This document shows positions 1 to 8,623 of a stretch of 64,000 nt of DNA, in pieces. The DNA is from Roseitranquillus sediminis (GTDB lineage: Bacteria; Pseudomonadota; Alphaproteobacteria; Rhodobacterales; Rhodobacteraceae): positions 248,001 through 312,000 of the forward strand of contig NZ_JAFFOB010000015.1 of the NCBI RefSeq assembly GCF_016918935.1, written 5' to 3'. Within the stretch, counting starts at the first letter, position 1. Every line of letters begins with the position of its first letter. A model generated the notes under the pieces. The model saw only the letters and a list, made by a program, of their open reading frames with translations. It ran no database searches and was not told the origin of the DNA. Position numbers and translations under genes: made by a program.

Positions 1-402
1 GACCACTTCCTCCACCTGACCGACGGCGTGCGGATCGAGAGCCCGCTGATCTGGGAGTGCACGCGCTTCTGTCTTTCGCCCGACGCCCCGGCCAAGGTGT
101 CCGCCGCGTTGATGGCGGCGGGTGGGGAGCTGATGCGCGCCTTTCACCTGACGCACTTCGTCGGTGTCTTCGACCGGCGCATGATCCGAATCTATCGCAT
201 GATCGGCTCCTCTCCCGAGGTGCTGGGCTCGGCCGGCGAGGGAAGCGAGAAGATCAGCGTCGGCCTCTGGCAGTACGACGAAAATGTCCGCCGCGCCATC
301 TTGGCGCGTGCCGGCATCTCGCTCGAGCAGTCCCAGCAGTGGTTCGCCCGCTCCTTCGATGTCGTTGCTCCGCACGAGGAGCGACTGAGCCTCGTTGCCT
401 GA
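1..402 (+). CDS. acyl-homoserine-lactone synthase (LuxI family), 3' part
   Basis: The first base of the window is already inside this reading frame; about 133 C-terminal residues are present of a family that is usually about 200-220 residues long. The conserved LuxI block with the invariant Glu and Arg is visible as WECTRF, followed by a helix-strand pattern ending in HLTHFVGVFDRRMIRIYRMIG, shortened here as FVGVFDRRMIRIYRMIG, which is typical of the alphaproteobacterial enzymes. The family joins acyl-ACP to S-adenosylmethionine to make a quorum-sensing signal in the cytoplasm. The partner LuxR regulator is not in view and would lie upstream. The acyl chain cannot be predicted from the C-terminal half. 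The identification is secure at family level. Confidence 0.88.
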   Translation, partial: DHFLHLTDGVRIESPLIWECTRFCLSPDAPAKVSAALMAAGGELMRAFHLTHFVGVFDRRMIRIYRMIGSSPEVLGSAGEGSEKISVGLWQYDENVRRAILARAGISLEQSQQWFARSFDVVAPHEERLSLVA

Positions 403-453
403 GAGCGCGGGGCAGGTCTGGCGCGCGGGGACGGCGATCTGTAGTCTCCGCCA

Positions 454-1971
454 ATGGCCCCGGACCTGCAGTTCTCCGACGATCAGGCTGAGGCCTACGA
501 CGCCCTCGCGGAGGTTCTGCGCGGCGCAGGGGTGGACCTCGATCGGGAGCACGTAACGTCGCGGGTCGACGGGCGCGACAGCGTCCGCGCCGTTATCGGC
601 AAGGCGGGGTCGGGCAAGACCCTGCTGCTCGCGCGGCTGGCCGAGGCGTTGACCAGCGCGGGCGTCGAGACGGTTTCGGGTGACTACGAGAGCAGACGGC
701 GGAAGGACCGTCGGACGCTCGCCATCCTGGCGCCCACCAATAAGGCCGCCAGCGTGCTCAGGATGCGCGGCGTGGCAGCCACGACGATTCACCGCATCCT
801 CTACACGCCGGTCTACGACCCGGAGTACGAGAAGATCGCCGAGTGGCTGGCGGGGAACGGCTCTCGCCCGGCTGTCGAGGGCCTGTCGGATGCGGCGCTC
901 GACCGGGCCCACGCGTTCTTCCAGCAGCAGAAGTCGATTCCGGGGGCGCTCGCCGCCGCCGGGCTGAGGGGGTCGGACTTCATCAAGGGCTGGAAACGCC
1001 GCGAGGATCCGCTCGACATCGGCTTCGTCGACGAGGCGTCGATGCTCGATGCGCGGCAGCTTGAGGATCTGCGCGAAATCTTCCCCACGCTGGTGCTCTT
1101 TGGCGATCCGGCGCAGCTGGCGCCGGTCAATCAATCGGGACGCATGGTCTTCGACACACTTGCCGCGGAGGAGAAGCTGGAGCTGCGGCGCATCCACCGC
1201 CAGGCGGAGGACAACCCGATCCTCGACCTCGCGCATGCGCTCTCGGACGAGGCGCTGACATTCGAGGTGTTCGAGGATCTGGTCCGCGAGGCGGCGGGCC
1301 GGGACGAGCGCGTGGCGGTCGAGGGGCGGGTGGACGCGGGCTTGATGGCGCGCTCGCCAGTGCTCGTCTGGCGCAACGCGACGCGCATCCGTCTGATCCA
1401 GGCCTTCCGCACTGCGCACGGCGCGCCGCCCGACGCGCTCCTCCCCGGCGAGCCACTGGTCTGCGACGGGATCGAGCTGCCGCTCAAGCACCGCAAGAAG
1501 CGCATCGACCTTGAGGCACGGGGTCTGATCAAGGGCGCGCAGGTCATCTATCTCGGCCCCGGCTCGCGCGCCGGTTTCAGCCGCCTGCACGTCGTCGGCG
1601 CGGAGCAGCCGCAAGTGAGTGCCGCCAGCATCGTCAAGATCGAGCTGCCGGGCGAGGAGGAGCCCTTCATCCCCTTCGCCGCGACCATGGGCGCCGCATT
1701 CCTGCATGGGGCGGCGGTAACGATCCACAAGGCGCAGGGGTCGCAGTGGGACGAGGTGCAGGTGTTCGCGCCCGATCTCTGGGCTGCCGCTCGCGCGGGG
1801 CGTGCCGAGGCCGGCGTGCCGCTCTGGAAGCGGCTGGCGTATGTCGCCATCACACGGGCGCAGCACCGCCTGCGCTGGGTCGTCCGCAACCGCCTCGCCC
1901 TGCCGCAGCAGCCGCTCGGCATCGAGGACCTGCAGGCGCCGCCGGCTCCGCTCGAGATGCAGTCCGCCTGA
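454..1971 (+). CDS. RecD-like / UvrD_C_2 ATP-dependent DNA helicase
   Basis: This 505-residue protein is a superfamily 1 helicase-type ATPase. The Walker A motif is GKAGSGKT near residue 50, the Walker B region is GFVDEAS near residue 190, motif III-like VLFGDPAQLAPV follows, and the C-terminal UvrD_C_2 motifs are TIHKAQGSQWDEV and LAYVAITRAQ. It lacks the N-terminal extension of RecD2 and the RecBC partners are not nearby, so it is best called a stand-alone RecD-like helicase. It starts 52 bases after the AHL synthase on the same strand. Its role is probably DNA repair or processing; the exact substrate cannot be read from the sequence. Confidence 0.85.
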   Translation: MAPDLQFSDDQAEAYDALAEVLRGAGVDLDREHVTSRVDGRDSVRAVIGKAGSGKTLLLARLAEALTSAGVETVSGDYESRRRKDRRTLAILAPTNKAASVLRMRGVAATTIHRILYTPVYDPEYEKIAEWLAGNGSRPAVEGLSDAALDRAHAFFQQQKSIPGALAAAGLRGSDFIKGWKRREDPLDIGFVDEASMLDARQLEDLREIFPTLVLFGDPAQLAPVNQSGRMVFDTLAAEEKLELRRIHRQAEDNPILDLAHALSDEALTFEVFEDLVREAAGRDERVAVEGRVDAGLMARSPVLVWRNATRIRLIQAFRTAHGAPPDALLPGEPLVCDGIELPLKHRKKRIDLEARGLIKGAQVIYLGPGSRAGFSRLHVVGAEQPQVSAASIVKIELPGEEEPFIPFAATMGAAFLHGAAVTIHKAQGSQWDEVQVFAPDLWAAARAGRAEAGVPLWKRLAYVAITRAQHRLRWVVRNRLALPQQPLGIEDLQAPPAPLEMQSA

Positions 1972-2033
1972 CGCACGGCGCGTTGCCGAACCGGCGGCTG
2001 CCCGCTACGCTCCGCCACGAGGAGGAACGAGCC

Positions 2034-2624
2034 ATGCGCTTCGCGATCTTGATGACGATGATGCTTGTCGGAGCGCCCCTGTCCGCCGAGCCCGTGATGA
2101 TCCGACCGGACCTGCCATCGGTGACGGTGGAGACGCCGGGCGGTCCGGTCGAGATCCGGCGCAACGAGGACAACGATGCGGTGGTGGACATGGAGTGGGC
2201 GCAGACCTCGCGCCCCTGTCCTCCGTTCTGCATCCAGCCCATCAGCCCGGCCGAGGGCGTGACGACCATCGGCGAACTGGAGCTGCTCGACGCCCTGCAG
2301 GACCCGGACGTCATCGTGACCGACAGCCGGACCTACGACTGGTACCGCACCGGCACCATTCCGGGCGCGGTCCATCTGCCCTATGGCCAGGTCGTCGACC
2401 GTCTCGACGAGTTGGGCTGCGTGCCCGACTTCGAAGGTTGGGACTGCAGCGAGGCCAGACGCGTCGCGCTCTTCTGCAACGGTCTCTGGTGCGGGCAGTC
2501 GCCCACGGCGATCCGCAGCATGATCGCGGCGGGCTACCCGGCGGAGCGCATACTCTACTATCGAGGCGGGATGCAGGCGTGGCGTCTGCTCGGCCTGACC
2601 GTGATCGAACCTGGAGAAAGCTGA
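2034..2624 (+). CDS. secreted rhodanese-like protein with CXXXXC motif
   Basis: A 196-residue protein that starts at an ATG preceded by GAGGAGGA, with a short signal peptide ending near LSAEP. The C-terminal two thirds are a rhodanese fold: VIVTDSRTYDWYRTGTIPGA is the usual entry to the domain, and the catalytic loop is LFCNGLWCGQSP, where the first Cys is the expected persulfide residue. It resembles the periplasmic rhodanese proteins found beside PQQ-dependent dehydrogenases, but no such dehydrogenase is in this window. A second Cys pair, PCPPFC, lies upstream of the domain. The stop overlaps the next start as TGATG, suggesting translational coupling. Confidence 0.75.
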   Translation: MRFAILMTMMLVGAPLSAEPVMIRPDLPSVTVETPGGPVEIRRNEDNDAVVDMEWAQTSRPCPPFCIQPISPAEGVTTIGELELLDALQDPDVIVTDSRTYDWYRTGTIPGAVHLPYGQVVDRLDELGCVPDFEGWDCSEARRVALFCNGLWCGQSPTAIRSMIAAGYPAERILYYRGGMQAWRLLGLTVIEPGES

Positions 2625-2893
2625 TGGAGGCGTTCCTCGATACGCTCGGCGCGATCAGCCTGATCGTTCTGGTGCTGGTCGGACTGCTCGCGGGCTGGAT
2701 TGCGGCGAGCATCGCCGGCCGACACCGCGCGCGATACATGATCTTGGGCGTCGTGGGTGCGCTGGCCCTGCCATTCATCCTGGCGGCACTCGGGATCGGC
2801 CTGATCGCGGCAGGCGGGCTTCTGGTCCTGCTGATCGTGGCGGCGATCGGTGCGGCGATCGTGCTGGCGATCGCCAAGGCCATATTCGACTGA
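2624..2893 (+). CDS. small GlsB/YeaQ/YmgE-like membrane protein
   Basis: An 89-residue, almost wholly hydrophobic protein with three predicted membrane helices: an N-terminal helix ending in GLLAGWIAA, a central ILGVVGALALPFILAAL segment and a C-terminal helix rich in Ala, Ile and Val. The G-(L)-x-A-G-W-I-A pattern followed by a short basic turn is typical of the transglycosylase-associated GlsB/YeaQ/YmgE stress family, although this copy is less glycine-rich than most. It shares the TGATG junction with the upstream rhodanese gene. Function unknown; general stress association is family knowledge only. Confidence 0.6.
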   Translation: MEAFLDTLGAISLIVLVLVGLLAGWIAASIAGRHRARYMILGVVGALALPFILAALGIGLIAAGGLLVLLIVAAIGAAIVLAIAKAIFD

Positions 2894-2897
2894 TCGC

Positions 2898-3491
2898 GTG
2901 GCTGTCGTCGCGCCACTGACCGAAGAGGAACTCGCGCCCGAGCTGCGGGAGGCGGTGCAGTTCTTCAAGGGCCCGCTGGGCGTCATTCCGAACAGCGTGC
3001 GGACCATGGCGCACCGGCCGGAGATTGCGCGTGCCTTCACCGACCTGAACAAGGCGGTAATGGCCGACTACGGCGAGGTCACGCCGGAGCTAAAGCGCCT
3101 GATCGGCTACGTCTCGTCACATGCGTCAGGCTGCCTCTATTGCCAGGCGCACATGATCCTCGCCTCCGAGAGATTCGGCGCTTCCGACGAGAGGCTAGCG
3201 GCGGTATGGGACTTTGAGACGTCGCCGGCCTACACGGAGCGCGAGAAGGCGGCACTCGCCTTCGCGCGGGCGGCCACGGCGGTGCCCAACACCGTGGACG
3301 ATGCCGTGTCGGCCCGTCTGAGGGCGCACTGGCCGGATGTCGCCATCGTCGAGATCATGGCGGTCGTATCGCTCTTCGGCTACCTCAACCGCTGGAACGA
3401 CAGCATGGGCAGCGCTCTGGAGGACCTGCCCCGGAGCAAAGGCGAGGAGCGGTTACAACTCTCTGGGTGGACGGCGGGAAAGCACGCCTGA
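2898..3491 (+). CDS. AhpD-like carboxymuconolactone decarboxylase family protein
   Basis: A 197-residue peroxidase-related protein. The diagnostic motif SGCLYCQAH carries the redox CXXC pair and the following His of the AhpD-like fold, near residue 75. The second half, with YTEREKAALAFARA and a helical tail, matches the long family members annotated as peroxidase-related enzymes. The chosen start is GTG, four bases after the upstream stop; the frame is open further upstream, but that part overlaps the membrane-protein gene and looks non-coding. It probably reduces peroxides or disulfides in the cytoplasm. Confidence 0.82.
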   Translation: MAVVAPLTEEELAPELREAVQFFKGPLGVIPNSVRTMAHRPEIARAFTDLNKAVMADYGEVTPELKRLIGYVSSHASGCLYCQAHMILASERFGASDERLAAVWDFETSPAYTEREKAALAFARAATAVPNTVDDAVSARLRAHWPDVAIVEIMAVVSLFGYLNRWNDSMGSALEDLPRSKGEERLQLSGWTAGKHA

Positions 3492-3555
3492 GAGGCCTCA
3501 GTCTGGTCGCGCCGGTCTGAAAGTGGCTCCGCCCGCGGGCGAAGCCACATGTCCG

Positions 3556-3834
3556 TCAGCGACGGCAAGGAGCGCGGTAGTACGTCCCGTCCCCGCGCGA
3601 ATAGGCGCACTGGTTCGTGGCGGTGTTGCGCGCGACGACTGTCCCGGCAGCGGCACCGCCGAGCGCGGCAATGATGCGCCAGTCGTCGTCGGCCTCGAGC
3701 TGATCGGCGGCGATCAGTCCCGTGGCGGCACCTCCCAAGGCGCCTACTGCCAGGCGCTCATCCGGCGTCAGCTCTGCACAGCCTCCCAGCGCCAGGACAC
3801 CTGCGGCGACAAGACCGGTCATTATAGATCGCAT
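3556..3834 (-). CDS. small glycine-zipper lipoprotein
   Basis: A 92-residue minus-strand gene. The start is an ATG preceded by GGAGG; upstream in-frame starts give a basic non-signal extension and are rejected. Residues 1-18 form a lipoprotein signal with lipobox LALGGC, so the mature protein begins at the Cys and is likely attached to the outer membrane. Two Gly/Ala repeats, VGALGGAATG and IAALGGAAAG, form a glycine-zipper pair of the kind seen in small envelope proteins. Four Cys occur in all, including one near the C-terminus. Function unknown. Confidence 0.7.
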   Translation of the reverse strand: MRSIMTGLVAAGVLALGGCAELTPDERLAVGALGGAATGLIAADQLEADDDWRIIAALGGAAAGTVVARNTATNQCAYSRGDGTYYRAPCRR

Positions 3835-4131
3835 GAAGAACCTCCGTCGTTTCCGCAGCCTAACGCCCGAAGCGCCGGAAAGTGCCCGCCAAGGTCCAAT
3901 CGGGCCAGTATCGGCAGAGCTAATTCGCCGCATCCACAGGTGTCGAGGTCAAAGGCGACAGTTTGGTTGGAGCTGCCGCGTGAAGCGCTCCTTCTCGACT
4001 GTGCGGACCTCGCCGGCATCGTGGCGTGGAAGGAGCATGTTCTAGGGCGCCCACGATGGGACGCTGAACGGTGGCGTGGTCAGCCGCTCCGCCGGATCGG
4101 GTGCGATTTAGTGTCCGGGGCACTTCGAGCT
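3835..4131. other. non-coding gap between two minus-strand genes
   Basis: About 300 bases between the lipoprotein start and the end of the LysR gene. It includes the lipoprotein ribosome binding site. I see no gene with a ribosome binding site, no tRNA and no clear terminator. Open frames exist on both strands but they show no recognisable motif. Confidence 0.5.
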
Positions 4132-5064
4132 CTACGGGGCATGCAGGGCAGGTGGTGACGTCTGTCCCGAACTCCCGACTTCGAATACCTTCCGCAGAAC
4201 GGTCTTCGACCTGCTCCTCAGCTCCTCCGGAAGTCCGCGCCGACTGAGGAGGACGAGCGGGCGGCGCAGTTCGGGTTGCACGATCCGCCGAGCGACGAGC
4301 CCCGGCTCCATTACGTCCGGCGAGATCGTGTATTCCCCGAACACGGTGGTTCCCAGCCCGGCGCGAACCATCCGCTTGCGCGGCTCGAAACCGTCAACCT
4401 CCATGCTGACGCGAAGTGGCAGGCTCTTCTCTCGGGCCGCGTTCTCGAGGAAGACCCGCAGCGGATTGCCTGTGGCCGGCAGGATGAGGTTGGACGAAGC
4501 GACCTCGGCGAAAGTCATGGGTGCGTCGCCCTGATCTGCAAGCGTGATGCAATAGAGACCCTCCCAAGCGAGGATGTCATCCTGGGGAGTTCCGGTGTCG
4601 TCCAGCTGAACGGCGATATCCGCCTGTTCCTTCTCGATGAGTTCCCGGGCGAAGCTGCTGCGCGCATCGATGAGGTGCAGCGAATGATTCGGGAACGCGG
4701 TGCGGAAATCGCGGAACAGGACCGGTGACAGGACCGCGGCAAGAGAGGGGATGATCGTCAGTCGGATCGAATCGCCGCCCAGATCCTCGCGAACACAGCG
4801 AAGAATGTCGCCTTCGGCCTCGCGGATGCGGTCAATGATCTGAACGGCATGTCCGATCAAGATCAGGCCCAGCGGCGTCGGCTCCATGCCGCTGACCTTC
4901 CGCTCGAAGAGAGTGCCGCCGATCATCCGCTCCAGCTCCTTGAGATGGTAGCTCAGCGCCGGCTGCGCGATGTTCAGGCTGCGGCCGGCGGCCGTCAGCG
5001 TGCCCGTCTCGGCGATGGCGACGAGGTATCTGAGCCGGCGGATATCGAGGAAGTCCCTGACCAC
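4132..5064 (-). CDS. LysR-family transcriptional regulator
   Basis: A 310-residue LysR regulator. The N-terminal winged helix-turn-helix is clear: LRYLVAIAETGTLTAAG, then SLNIAQPALSYHLKELE as the recognition region. A periplasmic-binding-type effector domain follows to the C-terminus. The sequence resembles the Nac/CynR-like subgroup that carries the word SALSYHIKELE. It is transcribed away from the importer operon that starts at 5198, the classic arrangement for a LysR protein that controls a divergent catabolic operon. A palindrome lies nine bases upstream of its own start, so autoregulation is likely. The effector is unknown. Confidence 0.9.
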   Translation of the reverse strand: MVRDFLDIRRLRYLVAIAETGTLTAAGRSLNIAQPALSYHLKELERMIGGTLFERKVSGMEPTPLGLILIGHAVQIIDRIREAEGDILRCVREDLGGDSIRLTIIPSLAAVLSPVLFRDFRTAFPNHSLHLIDARSSFARELIEKEQADIAVQLDDTGTPQDDILAWEGLYCITLADQGDAPMTFAEVASSNLILPATGNPLRVFLENAAREKSLPLRVSMEVDGFEPRKRMVRAGLGTTVFGEYTISPDVMEPGLVARRIVQPELRRPLVLLSRRGLPEELRSRSKTVLRKVFEVGSSGQTSPPALHAP

Positions 5065-5072
5065 TCCACATT

Positions 5073-5087
5073 ATAAAGCGGCTTTAT
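5073..5087. promoter_or_regulatory. candidate LysR operator ATAAAG-CGG-CTTTAT
   Basis: A perfect six-base inverted repeat with a three-base centre, in the intergenic region between the divergent regulator and the importer operon. It is AT-rich in a GC-rich surrounding and fits the T-N11-A form of LysR boxes. It lies within the leader of the regulator gene and about 110 bases before the binding-protein gene. Confidence 0.55.
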
Positions 5088-5197
5088 GGCTGCATCAAGC
5101 TTATGTAGTAGGTCCGCACCCGCAGCTCCGTATGTTGGCACCGTGAGGAGGAACCTTCGCCGAACCAGGCAAGGATTTCACGACTGAGGAGGTAATC

Positions 5198-6703
5198 TTG
5201 GATCGAATAATGAACTCCACGGCCTTCGCCGTGGCCGCCGCCGTATTGTCGTTCGCGGCGCCCGCCTGGTCACAAGGGGACACATCGCTGACGATCGCGC
5301 TGCCGGCGGAGCCCGCGGACATCGACGGCTGCAACACGACGGTGACGGGCATCGGCGTCATCGTGAAGGAGAACATCGTCGAGACGCTGACCACGCTCGA
5401 CCCCGACGACAGCACCGTCCAGCCGCGCCTGGCGACCGCCTGGGAAGATCTGGGCGATGGGACCTGGCGGGTCTCACTGCGGGAAAACGTCACGTTCCAC
5501 GACGGCGCGCCGTTCAACGCCGAGGCGGTGGCCTTCGCCATCGACCGGCTGACGAGCGACGCGATCGCGTGCCGCGACCGGACCAAGATCGCAAACGTGG
5601 AGCTGACCACCACCGTCGTGGACGAGCACACCATCGACATTCATGCCGAGCCGGCGCAGATCCTGATGCCTACGCTGCTGAGCTTCATCGGCGCCGTTTC
5701 TCCGAACACTCCGGCCGACGAGATCAGCCGCGCTCCCGTCGGGACCGGCCCGTTCAGGTTCGAGAGCTGGGATTCCGAAGGCATTGCGGTGACCCGGAAC
5801 GCGGACTACTGGGGCGAAGAGCCTGCCGCGACGGATGCGCTTTATGTCTTCCGGCCGGAGTCGGCGCTGCGCGCGGCGATGGTAGAGCTCGGCGAGGCCG
5901 ACATTGCCCATGATATCGCCCCGCAGGACGCCACAACAGAAATGGACCACGCGTTCCTGAACGGTGAGACCACGCGCCTGCGAATGGTCATGGAGCCGCC
6001 GCTCGACGACCTGCGGGTCCGCAAGGCGTTCAACCTGGCGTTCGACCGCAACGCGCTGATCGGGTCGATCCTGAGCGACCGGGCGGAGCTTGCGACACAG
6101 TTCATCCTGCCGAAGATTGATGGCCACAACCCGGACCTGGAGCCGTGGCCCTACGATCCGGAGCAGGCGAAGGCCCTGCTCGAAGAGGCGAGGGCCGACG
6201 GCGTTCCCGTCGACAAGGAGTTGCGTCTGGTGGGGCGCATCGGCTTCTTCCCAAATCAGGAAGAGATGCTGCAGGTGATGCAGCAGATGTGGTCGCAGGT
6301 CGGGCTGAACGTGAGGCTCGAGATGATGGAGTCGGCCGAATGGTTGAAGCTCGTCAACAAGCCCTATCCCGAAGACCGAGAGGCCATGCTGATCCAGGAA
6401 CAGCATGACAACAACAACGGCGACGCCTCCTTCACGATGCGCTTCCGCTTCCACAGCGACGGGCGGCAGTCGGAGTTCAGCATCCCCGAGGTCGACAAGC
6501 TGATCGAGGATGCCGAGGCCGCGACGGGCGAGGAGCGCACCCGACTGTTCCAGGAGGCCAACCGCGTCATCTCGGAAGAGATCGTCCCGTCGGTCTACAT
6601 GTACCACATGATCAGCTACATGCGGGTCAGCCCGGAGATCAGCTACGAGCCGAACAGCCTCAGCCTGATCCAGCTCGAACTGGCGGACGTCACCTTCGAT
6701 TGA
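5198..6703 (+). CDS. ABC importer substrate-binding protein, SBP_bac_5 family (first system)
   Basis: A 501-residue extracytoplasmic solute-binding protein of the dipeptide/oligopeptide/opine class. The signal peptide covers about the first 26 residues and ends in PAWSQ. Family signatures include LATAWEDLGDGTWRVSLREN and VTFHDGAPFNAEAVAFAIDR. The start is TTG at five bases after AGGAGGT; an in-frame ATG four codons later is the alternative but is too far from the Shine-Dalgarno. It is the first gene of an operon with two permeases and a fused ATPase. The family binds peptides, opines, nickel complexes or glycosides; the enzymes downstream hint at an organic acid or amide here. Confidence 0.9.
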   Translation: MDRIMNSTAFAVAAAVLSFAAPAWSQGDTSLTIALPAEPADIDGCNTTVTGIGVIVKENIVETLTTLDPDDSTVQPRLATAWEDLGDGTWRVSLRENVTFHDGAPFNAEAVAFAIDRLTSDAIACRDRTKIANVELTTTVVDEHTIDIHAEPAQILMPTLLSFIGAVSPNTPADEISRAPVGTGPFRFESWDSEGIAVTRNADYWGEEPAATDALYVFRPESALRAAMVELGEADIAHDIAPQDATTEMDHAFLNGETTRLRMVMEPPLDDLRVRKAFNLAFDRNALIGSILSDRAELATQFILPKIDGHNPDLEPWPYDPEQAKALLEEARADGVPVDKELRLVGRIGFFPNQEEMLQVMQQMWSQVGLNVRLEMMESAEWLKLVNKPYPEDREAMLIQEQHDNNNGDASFTMRFRFHSDGRQSEFSIPEVDKLIEDAEAATGEERTRLFQEANRVISEEIVPSVYMYHMISYMRVSPEISYEPNSLSLIQLELADVTFD

Positions 6704-6715
6704 CCGTCCACAAGA

Positions 6716-6741
6716 CCCGGCCGTCAAGTAGGGCGGCCGGG
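6716..6741 (+). other. intercistronic stem-loop after the binding-protein gene
   Basis: CCCGGCCG and CGGCCGGG form a perfect eight-base stem with a ten-base loop, 13 bases after the stop. There is no T-run. Hairpins at this place in importer operons are known to protect the upstream message and raise binding-protein levels over the permeases; here that is inference. Confidence 0.55.
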
Positions 6742-6774
6742 CTCGTCCACGCGGGCCGGGGGGGGCAAGTTCAC

Positions 6775-7692
6775 ATGACTTACTATCTGACCAAACGCAC
6801 CCTCTGGAGTGCGGTGTCGCTGTTCGGGCTGGTCGTCTTCGTCTTCTTCATGGCGCGGCTGACCGGGTCGCCGGTCGACCTCTATCTGCCCATCGACGCG
6901 CCGGAGTCGCTCCGCGAGGACTTCGAACGCATCCACGGGTTCGATCTGCCGCTGTGGCAGCAGTTCGTGGACTTCCTGGGCGGCCTGCTCACCTTCGACT
7001 TCGGACAGTCGCTGCGTCAGGGCGTGCCGGCGCTTGAACTGGTGCTGCGAGCGATGCCGACGACGCTGCTGCTGGCGCTCTACTCGATCGGGCTTGCGCT
7101 GATCGTGGCCATCGTCACTGGTGCGTTGGCCGCGTGGCGGCCGAACTCGATCTTCGATCGGATCGCCACGCTCCTGTCGCTCCTCGGCGCGAGCCTACCG
7201 AACTTCTGGGTCGCCATCGTCGGAGTGCTGATCTTTGCGGTGACACTTCGCTGGGTGCCCACGTCGGGAACCGGCTCGGTCGCGCAGTGGATCCTGCCCG
7301 TCTTCGTGCTGGCGATCCGCCCGGCCGGACTTCTGGTGCAGGTGGCGCGGAGCTCGATGATCAGCGCCCTCTCCTCGGCCTACGTCAAGACGGCGCAGGC
7401 CAAGGGCGCCGCCCCGGCCCGCATCATCTTCATTCATGCCCTGCGCAACGCAATGCTGCCGGTCATCACCGTCGCGGGCGACCAGGCAGCAGGGATCATC
7501 AACGGCGCGGTGATCGTCGAGACCATCTTCGGTTTTCCCGGCGTCGGGAAATTGCTGATCGACTCGATCATGTTCCGCGACTTCGCCGTGGTTCAGGCCG
7601 GCGTCATGGTGACCGCGGTGGCGATCTTCATCCTCAATTTCACGATCGACATCGTCTATGCGGTGCTCGATCCCCGGACGAGGGGACACTAG
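6775..7692 (+). CDS. ABC importer permease, DppB-like
   Basis: A 305-residue inner-membrane permease with six predicted helices. The first helix follows the usual MTYYLTKRTLWS start, and the DppB-type loop SPVDLYLPIDAPES replaces the common GDPV word. The EAA loop is visible as YVKTAQAKGAAPARIIFIHALRNA near residue 210, shortened here to AKGAAPARIIFIHALRNA; it docks on the ATPase. The final motif DIVYAVLDPR is typical. The start at 6775 is chosen over upstream in-frame starts, which would run through the stem-loop and encode an unlikely Arg-rich leader. One base separates it from the next permease. Confidence 0.9.
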   Translation: MTYYLTKRTLWSAVSLFGLVVFVFFMARLTGSPVDLYLPIDAPESLREDFERIHGFDLPLWQQFVDFLGGLLTFDFGQSLRQGVPALELVLRAMPTTLLLALYSIGLALIVAIVTGALAAWRPNSIFDRIATLLSLLGASLPNFWVAIVGVLIFAVTLRWVPTSGTGSVAQWILPVFVLAIRPAGLLVQVARSSMISALSSAYVKTAQAKGAAPARIIFIHALRNAMLPVITVAGDQAAGIINGAVIVETIFGFPGVGKLLIDSIMFRDFAVVQAGVMVTAVAIFILNFTIDIVYAVLDPRTRGH

Positions 7693-7693
7693 C

Positions 7694-8623
7694 ATGAACA
7701 GCGCCGTACTCCCCGGAGAAGCCGCGCGCAGGCGCCCTAGGCCCACTAAGTGGGCGATGCTGGCCCTTCTGCGCCGCGACAAGTTCGCGCTCGCTGCTGC
7801 CGTGTTTCTCGTCGTGGTAGTGCTAGCGGCTCTCGTCGGCCCCCCGCTCCTTGGCGGCATCGGCATCGACATGGACCTGATGGCGCGCAACGCGCCGCCG
7901 TTCGAGCCCGACCGCGGCTTCTGGCACATCCTGGGCTCCGACGCGCTGGGGCGGCCGATCCTGGCGCGGATCATCATCGCCGCCCGCCCGACGCTCCTCA
8001 TCGCGGCCGCCGCGGTGTTGCTGTCGATGGTTGTGGGTGTGCTTCTGGGCCTGATCGCTGGCTACAAGGGCGGCATCGTCGGCGACGTGATCATGCGCCT
8101 GACCGATATCGTCATGAGCTTCCCGTCGCTGCTCCTGGCGCTGGTGGTTCTCTACATCTTCGGCCCCGCGATTACGAACGTGATCATCGTTCTCGCCATC
8201 ACGCGCGTGCCCGTCTACCTGCGCACCACCCGCGCGGAGGTCCTCGAGATCCGCAGCCGCATGTTCGTCGTTGCGGCCGAGGTCACCGGCGCTTCGGTGT
8301 TCCGCACGGTCTCCCGGCACATCCTGCCCATGGTCGTGCCGACCATCGCGACGCTGATGACCATCGAGTTCGCCTTCGTGATGCTTGCCGAGGCGAGCCT
8401 CAGCTTCCTCGGGCTGGGCGTGCAGGCGCCGGACTTCACCTGGGGCGTCATGGTCGCCGAAGGGCGCAGCTACCTGGCGACCGCGTGGTGGCTCTCCTTC
8501 TGGCCGGGCGTCTTCATCGCCCTCGTGACCATGTCCCTGAACCTTCTGTCGAACTGGCTCCGCATAGCAACCGATCCGGTCCAGCGCTGGCGCCTTGAGA
8601 GGGAGGTTGCTTCCGATGAGTGA
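7694..8623 (+). CDS. ABC importer permease, DppC-like
   Basis: A 309-residue second permease subunit. It has the longer N-terminal cytoplasmic segment of DppC proteins, then a helix, a periplasmic loop holding HILGSDALGRPILARIIIAA (the DppC hallmark GTDxxGRD region) and five further helices. The EAA loop is near VTGASVFRTVSRHILP. It ends in the typical NWLRIATDP. Its last eight bases overlap the ATPase gene, so the two are translationally coupled. Confidence 0.9.
   Translation: MNSAVLPGEAARRRPRPTKWAMLALLRRDKFALAAAVFLVVVVLAALVGPPLLGGIGIDMDLMARNAPPFEPDRGFWHILGSDALGRPILARIIIAARPTLLIAAAAVLLSMVVGVLLGLIAGYKGGIVGDVIMRLTDIVMSFPSLLLALVVLYIFGPAITNVIIVLAITRVPVYLRTTRAEVLEIRSRMFVVAAEVTGASVFRTVSRHILPMVVPTIATLMTIEFAFVMLAEASLSFLGLGVQAPDFTWGVMVAEGRSYLATAWWLSFWPGVFIALVTMSLNLLSNWLRIATDPVQRWRLEREVASDE

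Noticed and set aside
1746-2033. N-terminal extension of the rhodanese gene
   Set aside because: The frame is open upstream but overlaps the helicase gene; a strong Shine-Dalgarno and a signal peptide at 2034 fix the start.
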